From Candidatus Accumulibacter affinis (lineage in GTDB: Bacteria; Pseudomonadota; Gammaproteobacteria; Burkholderiales; Rhodocyclaceae): 64,000 nucleotides of DNA. The translations under genes were made by a program, and so were the position numbers. Each line of letters starts with the position of its first letter. The first letter of the stretch is position 1. The notes beneath the pieces are model-generated. The model did not search any database. It worked only from the letters and a program-made list of their open reading frames with translations, and was not told where the DNA came from. Location of the stretch: NCBI GenBank assembly GCA_016713625.1, contig JADJOT010000002.1:434001-498000 (forward strand). The letters run 5' to 3'. Positions 59,371 through 64,000 of the stretch are shown here, one piece after another.

Positions 59371-60446
59371 GATTTTTCACGAACCGCATCCACCAGTTGC
59401 TGCAACAAGGAAAGAAGGGCGGTATTGCTGCGTTCGAGACGAAACATGCTGCGCTCGATGCGTATCAGGCGCTGCTCAGCCTGCCCATTCTTCAAATCGG
59501 AAATGACGCGTGTGGCCTGATCTGCGGTGCTGGCGTCCACGCCAAGCCGCGACAGGTCAATGTCCAGAATGCCGCTGTCCGTCAGCGGCTGGGCACCGTC
59601 CACGGGCGTGTTCGAGGTCAGCGGTGGCCCTGATTGCGTCTCTTCCTTGATCTCCTGCGCGACGTTTTCGACATCGGCGCGCGTGAATTCGCTCTTGCCA
59701 TTCAGAAAACCCGACAACAGCAGGCGATCGCAATGCGAATTGATGCGCCGGGGCACGCCACCACTTGCCTCGAAGAGCGCTTCGAAGGCACCCGCATCAA
59801 AGCGTGGCGAACCTTTGGAACCTGCGCATTTAAGTCGGTGCTCGATGTACGCCTGCGTTTCATCCTGATCCATTGGACCGATGTGGCAGGCAGCGATCAC
59901 TCGCTGCCGTAATTGCTGCATTTGCGGGCTTTGCATGATCTTCCGGAACTCCGGTTGACCAATCAGAAAACTCTGCAAGAGAGCTTGGGTCCCAAACTGA
60001 AAGTTGGAAAGCATGCGCAGTTCTTCAACCGCGCGCGCTGTCAGGTTCTGCGCTTCGTCCACGATCAGCAGGCAGCGCTTGCCCTGGCGAGTGACATCGA
60101 CCAGAAACGCCTCGAGGGCGAGCAGCAGTTCCGACTTGCCCACATTCTTCGTGCCCACGCCGAAGGCCGCGGCCACCATGCGCAGGACGTCTTCAGCATC
60201 GAGTTGCGTGCTCACCAGTTGCGCCGCCACCACCTTCTCGGAGTCAAGATCGTTGAGCAGGCCGCGCACGATCGTTGTCTTGCCCGCCCCGATCTCACCG
60301 GTGACGACGATGAAACCCTCGTTCTGATTCAAGCCGTACTCAAGGTAGGCCATCGCACGTCGATGCTGCTTGCTGGCGAAATAGAACGAGGGGTCGGGAT
60401 TCAGCTGAAAAGGCTTGCTCGTCAAGCCGTAGAAGGACTCGTACAT
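59367..60446 (-). CDS. XrtA-associated ExeA-like ATPase
   Basis: A 359-residue AAA-type ATPase (TIGR03015-like). It starts MYESFYGLTSKPFQLNPDPS, then Walker A VVTGEIGAGKTTIVRGLLND around residues 47-66 and Walker B CLLIVDEAQNLTARAVEELR. The body resembles ExeA/GspA-type ATPases. A short helical region lies near the C-terminus (RLIRIERSMFRLERSNTALL). In exosortase loci it is always near the chain-length and tyrosine-kinase genes, but its role is unknown. It lies eight bases after the beta-barrel protein gene and overlaps wecB by four. Confidence 0.93.
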   Translation of the reverse strand: MYESFYGLTSKPFQLNPDPSFYFASKQHRRAMAYLEYGLNQNEGFIVVTGEIGAGKTTIVRGLLNDLDSEKVVAAQLVSTQLDAEDVLRMVAAAFGVGTKNVGKSELLLALEAFLVDVTRQGKRCLLIVDEAQNLTARAVEELRMLSNFQFGTQALLQSFLIGQPEFRKIMQSPQMQQLRQRVIAACHIGPMDQDETQAYIEHRLKCAGSKGSPRFDAGAFEALFEASGGVPRRINSHCDRLLLSGFLNGKSEFTRADVENVAQEIKEETQSGPPLTSNTPVDGAQPLTDSGILDIDLSRLGVDASTADQATRVISDLKNGQAEQRLIRIERSMFRLERSNTALLSLLQQLVDAVREKS

Positions 60447-60454
60447 AAAAACGT

Positions 60455-62116
60455 TCAGAAACTGTGAGAAAGTGAGCCGGTCAGCGCGCTCTCCGTATAA
60501 CTCGATCCGAGTCCCGTACTCGAAATTGATCCGCCATCGTAATTCACATGCCGAGCACCGACGGAGGCACTCGTTTTCGGCGAGATTTGCGTGGTGAGCA
60601 ACAGATAAGCACCCTGCGTCCTGTTGTCAAACTGCCCCGCTCGCTGACTGATGCTGCGCGATTGATTGAGCGACAGCGACAGCGACGAAAGGCCGGACAA
60701 TTGATGTCCCCAGATGATGGCGAATCCGCGCTGAGTGATCTCGTTCGCAAGGGAATAATCATCGGTCGCTCCGTTTGCCAGGCCGAGCGGCTGTTGCTTG
60801 GTCTCGTTGACATTCAAGGTCACGGTATTCCTGACGCCCAGCAGCGCGAAGGACAGCTGTTGCAACTGCTGCAGGGTGGGGCGATTGGTCAGGTAACCAT
60901 TGACCACCGCGCCATCGGCCGGAACTCCTCTCCCCTGCAGAACCTGGGACACCTGCGAACGGATCGCATCCGGCGAGGCTCCCGGATTGTTGGCGGCGAT
61001 GATCGCATAAGTGGCGTCGTAGTTGCTGCCTTGCCCGGTGCTCCCTACGCCTGCCGGCTGCGACGAAATACTTCTGCTGGCGGTGTAGGTAATCAGCGAA
61101 CGCGCCATTCGATGACGGAAATTGATGTCGTAGGAATTGCCGAAGAATCGATAGGTGTTGTTTGCCGAGAGTTCGGTACGTGGTCCAGGCGCCCACACAA
61201 AGCCGAAACCGTGGGTGGTGTGGGTCTCCTGATTCACGCTTACGTAGTTCTGGGATTCCTGCCCGGCAAAAGCAGAGACCCGAAATTGCGGATTGAAACG
61301 GTAGTTCAAGCCTGCCTGATAGCGCGTGTCCTCGTAGTTCCTGCCCCCCGTATAGTCGTTGGTCAGGCGGCTTGCCTCAAGACCCCAACCAAGTCCCGAC
61401 CAGCGGGTATTGCCGCTGAGCGTGCCCAACCACTCGCTGGAATTGAGGTCACCCTGACTTGACAGCGCGTTGGCGTTTACCGCGACCGAGTTTGTCGAGC
61501 CCGAGTAGGCCGAGTCGGAACGGGTAATCGCCGCTCGGTAGCGCAACAGATACTCCGCCGAAGACAGGAAGGTCCCCTTGATGTGCGGCGAGATCGAGTA
61601 GTACGAGGTCTCGGTCTGGTTGTTATTGACATTGGCAATGCTTTGGGAGGTCTGACCGAACGCGCTGATGTACTGCTGCGAGATGGTCCCGGTGGCGTCG
61701 ATGAACAACCAGTTTTCAATTGCCTCCAGACTACCGATCGCACTCAGAGAATTTTGGTGGTTGTTCTGCGAGGACTCGCGCGCGTAGAGTTGCTGCGTAA
61801 AACCATAACTCAAACGCAGGCTGGCGCGGCCACCCTTGCCGTCGATGGAGATACCAGGCGTGATGGCGGTGACCAGATCACTCGTCTTGTTCGTGGACGT
61901 AAGAAACAGGTTGTTGGTCAGGGTCTCATTGACCGCGATGGTCGGCGTGATCTGCCAGCTTTCCGCCTGCACGGGAACCGCCAAACAGCAGAGCGAAAAG
62001 CCGAAGAGAGAGGCGGACGCCTGACGCGGCCACCCGGACCTTCTGCCGTCATCGCCGGACCCTTGATCCAAGACCGATCTTATGGCCTTGTCTCCAGCGC
62101 ATCGCGAATCCCTCAT
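60455..62116 (-). CDS. XrtA-associated outer-membrane beta-barrel protein (TIGR03016 type)
   Basis: A 553-residue exported protein. I start at the ATG at 62116, four bases past the tyrosine-kinase stop; longer starts would lie inside that gene. A signal peptide with a long N-region ends in SLFGFSLCCLAVPVQA, cleaved before ESWQIT. The mature chain is rich in alternating Tyr/Ser/Asn/Thr strands (TPTIAVNETLTNNLFLTSTN, AGLNYRFNPQFRVSAFAGQE) and ends in ALTGSLSHSF with a terminal Phe, as beta-barrels do. This fits the PEP-CTERM-associated TIGR03016 family, a proposed polysaccharide export barrel. Function is inferred from position. Confidence 0.87.
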   Translation of the reverse strand: MRDSRCAGDKAIRSVLDQGSGDDGRRSGWPRQASASLFGFSLCCLAVPVQAESWQITPTIAVNETLTNNLFLTSTNKTSDLVTAITPGISIDGKGGRASLRLSYGFTQQLYARESSQNNHQNSLSAIGSLEAIENWLFIDATGTISQQYISAFGQTSQSIANVNNNQTETSYYSISPHIKGTFLSSAEYLLRYRAAITRSDSAYSGSTNSVAVNANALSSQGDLNSSEWLGTLSGNTRWSGLGWGLEASRLTNDYTGGRNYEDTRYQAGLNYRFNPQFRVSAFAGQESQNYVSVNQETHTTHGFGFVWAPGPRTELSANNTYRFFGNSYDINFRHRMARSLITYTASRSISSQPAGVGSTGQGSNYDATYAIIAANNPGASPDAIRSQVSQVLQGRGVPADGAVVNGYLTNRPTLQQLQQLSFALLGVRNTVTLNVNETKQQPLGLANGATDDYSLANEITQRGFAIIWGHQLSGLSSLSLSLNQSRSISQRAGQFDNRTQGAYLLLTTQISPKTSASVGARHVNYDGGSISSTGLGSSYTESALTGSLSHSF

Positions 62117-62120
62117 CTCG

Positions 62121-63092
62121 TCAAGCACCGTCTGAACCATAGCCATAGCCATACCCATAGCCATAACCGTAGCCGTAACCGTAGCCATCCTGCGTGGCTG
62201 CACGCGCCTGATTGAGCAACATCAGCTTGACCGGGCAGGCCTCAATGGCCGCCAAGGCATGCCTGACGTCACTGCGAACGGTACTTTCAGCCTTCACCAC
62301 GACGACCACCTGCCCCATATGACTGGCCAGCACGCGTGATTCAGTCGTCATCAGCAGTGGCGGTGAATCAAAAATGATGATCCGGTCCGGATAGCGATTG
62401 GCCATTTCGTCGAGCAGCTTGATCATTGCCTCGCTGGCCAGGAGTTCGGTCGCACGCGGATGTTGCGTGCCGCTTGGCAGGATGCTCAGCTTGTCGATGT
62501 TGGTCCTCATCAGCACCTGCGAGAGGTCAACCGACGGATCAGTGAGCACGTCGAGCAGGCCTCGCGCCGGTGGCAAGCGGAGCATCTTGAGCACCGAGGG
62601 CTTCGGCACATCGGCATCGACCAGCATGACCGTATTGTCCAGTTCCATGGCGATGCTCATGGCCAGGTTGATCGCGGAGAAGCTCTTGCCTTCGCCGGAA
62701 ATTGCGCTGGTAACCATGATCAGGTTGCCCCTCTTGATCGGCGCAGCACCCTTGCCCATGGCGTTGGCAATCAAGGGCCGCTTGATGACTCGATATTGGT
62801 CGGCAAGCTGGGATCTTGGTGCATCCGGGCTGATCAGACCAGTCGCCGAGAGGGCGTTCAGATCGATCTCGATACGGCGAGAAACCGGCGCGTCGGCCGA
62901 CATCTGGGCGACGGGCCGGACCACAGGCGGCGCGGTCGGCGCCGTCGAGGTCGACTCGGGCGCCAGCTGAGCGAACGACTGAGTGGCCGTATCGCCTGCT
63001 GCCTGGTCGATCTCGGCGGTCGAACGAGGGATCTCGACACCCGCCTTGCGCAGCTGCTCCAGACGCTTCGCCGCTTGTTCAATGAGGCTCAT
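62121..63092 (-). CDS. XrtA-associated tyrosine autokinase with (YG)8 tail
   Basis: A 323-residue BY-kinase-type cytoplasmic protein (TIGR03018-like). Walker A is MVTSAISGEGKSFSAINLAM, Walker A' VMLVDADVPKPSVLKML, and Walker B RIIIFDSPPLLMTTESRV. The C-terminus is a striking run of eight Tyr-Gly pairs followed by SDGA, giving a Tyr cluster for autophosphorylation, as in Wzc-type kinases. It should work with the separate chain-length protein next to it (63102) and control polymer length and export. The stop is four bases before the beta-barrel start. Confidence 0.94.
   Translation of the reverse strand: MSLIEQAAKRLEQLRKAGVEIPRSTAEIDQAAGDTATQSFAQLAPESTSTAPTAPPVVRPVAQMSADAPVSRRIEIDLNALSATGLISPDAPRSQLADQYRVIKRPLIANAMGKGAAPIKRGNLIMVTSAISGEGKSFSAINLAMSIAMELDNTVMLVDADVPKPSVLKMLRLPPARGLLDVLTDPSVDLSQVLMRTNIDKLSILPSGTQHPRATELLASEAMIKLLDEMANRYPDRIIIFDSPPLLMTTESRVLASHMGQVVVVVKAESTVRSDVRHALAAIEACPVKLMLLNQARAATQDGYGYGYGYGYGYGYGYGSDGA
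62137..62184 (-). repeat. Hexanucleotide tandem repeat encoding (YG)8
   Basis: Eight in-frame units of the type CCATAG/CCATAA/CCGTAG (plus strand), coding Tyr-Gly on the minus strand. The units are slightly diverged, which lowers but does not remove slippage. Copy-number change would alter the number of kinase tail tyrosines without a frameshift. Confidence 0.85.
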
Positions 63093-63101
63093 CAGTTTTC
63101 C

Positions 63102-64000
63102 TCAGGCGTTACGGACGGAAAGAAGGAACAAAGCAAGAAGTCCTGCGCCATAGGCACCGACAAGAGTGACGCAGGCCGCCACAAAGCGAAGGAGATCCTT
63201 CCTTTCGTTGCGCTTCGTCGTCTCATTGGGGAGCAAGGAGACCGTTCCCAGCAGTGGCAATCCGCAGGCCTCCCGAAGGGCGCGTGCATCGAAGAACACC
63301 GGGCGCAGCTGACTCGCCGCAAAGGTGACAGCGACCCCCGCCGCCAAGGCGAGAAGCAGCGTCAGCGGGAGAAACAGGGCACGATTGGGCGCAACCGGCT
63401 TCGGGGAAGCCCGCGGGGGATCGATCAGACGGAAATCGACACCGGCGGTGTTATCCATCTCGCTGCCCATGCTCGCCGATTCACGTCTTTGCACCAGTTG
63501 TTCGTAGTTCCTCTTGTTGATCTCATAGTCGCGGTTGAGCTGGGCAAACTCGGCTTCGATCTGGGGCATCAGCGTTACCGAGCTCTTCAAGCGGTCGTAA
63601 CGAGACTGATATTCGGCCACCCGGGTACGCAAGGCGGCCACGGTGGCCTCGGTTTCAGAGAGGTTGATCTTCAACTGCTGCTGCACCGGGTTGGTGCTGA
63701 CCGACGACGAAGGGTTGGCCTGCACGGCCTTGCGTCGAGCGGCGATTTCCTCTCGCTTCTGATCTTCCAGGTCCTTGATCAGCCGGCGCGTACTGACGAC
63801 ATCCGGATGCTTGTCAGTAAAGCGCTGCAACATGGCGTCGAGACTACGCTGCTGGGCGTCGATGCGAGCGTCGATCTCGGGAACGGCCACGCCGGCAATC
63901 GACTCCCGGGAAGCATCTGGCAGGAGAGAGGGCGCGTCCTCGCCGACGAGCTGGCGCCGCAGCGAGTCTCGCGACTGCTCGGCCTCGCGTAGCTCAAGCC
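63102..64000 (-). CDS. XrtA-associated chain-length determinant protein, 5' end cut
   Basis: At least 299 residues are present; the frame is open to the right edge (LELREAEQSRDSLRRQLVGE DAPSLLP by hand translation), so the N-terminus lies outside the window. The visible part is the periplasmic coiled-coil region (EIDARIDAQQRSLDAMLQRF, TVAALRTRVAEYQSRYDRLK) and then GVDFRLIDPPRASPKPVAPN, the Wzz-type Pro-rich motif, followed by a membrane helix (ALFLPLTLLLALAAGVAVTF) and a second one near the C-terminus. It matches TIGR03007-type proteins that co-operate with the adjacent tyrosine kinase in polymerisation. Confidence 0.9.
   Translation of the reverse strand, partial: LELREAEQSRDSLRRQLVGEDAPSLLPDASRESIAGVAVPEIDARIDAQQRSLDAMLQRFTDKHPDVVSTRRLIKDLEDQKREEIAARRKAVQANPSSSVSTNPVQQQLKINLSETEATVAALRTRVAEYQSRYDRLKSSVTLMPQIEAEFAQLNRDYEINKRNYEQLVQRRESASMGSEMDNTAGVDFRLIDPPRASPKPVAPNRALFLPLTLLLALAAGVAVTFAASQLRPVFFDARALREACGLPLLGTVSLLPNETTKRNERKDLLRFVAACVTLVGAYGAGLLALFLLSVRNA

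Noticed and set aside
62460..63992. 510-residue + strand frame antisense to the tyrosine kinase and chain-length protein
   Set aside because: Both opposite-strand genes have clear motifs; this frame has none.

Overview
This 64 kb window is chromosomal DNA from a high-GC Gram-negative bacterium. The order yceD-rpmF-plsX-fabH-fabD-fabG-acpP-fabF, the nadB/ygfX-like pair, an exosortase-A (XrtA/PEP-CTERM) exopolysaccharide cluster and several low-affinity phosphate-transport genes all point to a betaproteobacterium. A Rhodocyclaceae member close to Candidatus Accumulibacter or Dechloromonas fits best; this is inferred from gene content and remembered family features, not from a search. I saw no rRNA, tRNA, CRISPR array, insertion sequence or prophage.

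Layout. 1-5 kb: a partial DUF748 envelope protein, then gloB diverging from a methyltransferase-rnhA-dnaQ run, then small proteins including slyX. 5-7 kb: an FHA-like/PPP-like phosphatase with a P-loop partner. 7-12 kb: a phosphate block with two Pit-family permeases and three DUF47/PhoU-like proteins, separated by GC-rich hairpins. 12-13.5 kb: an orphan ParA-type ATPase overlapping an Ala/Lys/Pro-rich protein. 13.7-19.3 kb: a MalT-like LuxR regulator, an acyltransferase, a YlqF/RbgA-type GTPase and a methyltransferase. 19.3-21.7 kb: a small membrane protein, nadB and ygfX. 21.7-27.9 kb: the fatty-acid/phospholipid operon. 28-32.3 kb: maf (yceF type) and an RsmI-like methylase on +, convergent with rluC-HAD-Rieske-S49 peptidase on -. 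32.7-35.5 kb: RNase E.

From 35.6 kb to the end is a large surface-polysaccharide region. On + there is an asparagine-synthetase homologue without the N-terminal Cys, followed by a tightly overlapping operon: GT-C-like transferase, DprE1-like oxidase, DprE2-like reductase, HAD-IB phosphatase, UbiA prenyltransferase and a flippase-like membrane protein. These are the expected steps for making a polyprenyl-phosphate-D-arabinofuranose donor and using it on the periplasmic side. On - (64 to 43.7 kb) lies the XrtA cluster: chain-length protein, (Tyr-Gly)8-tailed kinase, beta-barrel protein, ATPase, UDP-GlcNAc 2-epimerase, deacetylase, FemAB-like protein, XrtA/EpsI fusion, four glycosyltransferases, amidotransferase, PaaK/CapK-like enzyme, O-ligase and a second deacetylase. 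The cluster continues past the right edge.

The most interesting element is the arabinofuranose-donor-like operon beside the exosortase cluster. The FHA-phosphatase pair, the ParA/KA-rich pair and the phosphate block are also worth testing.
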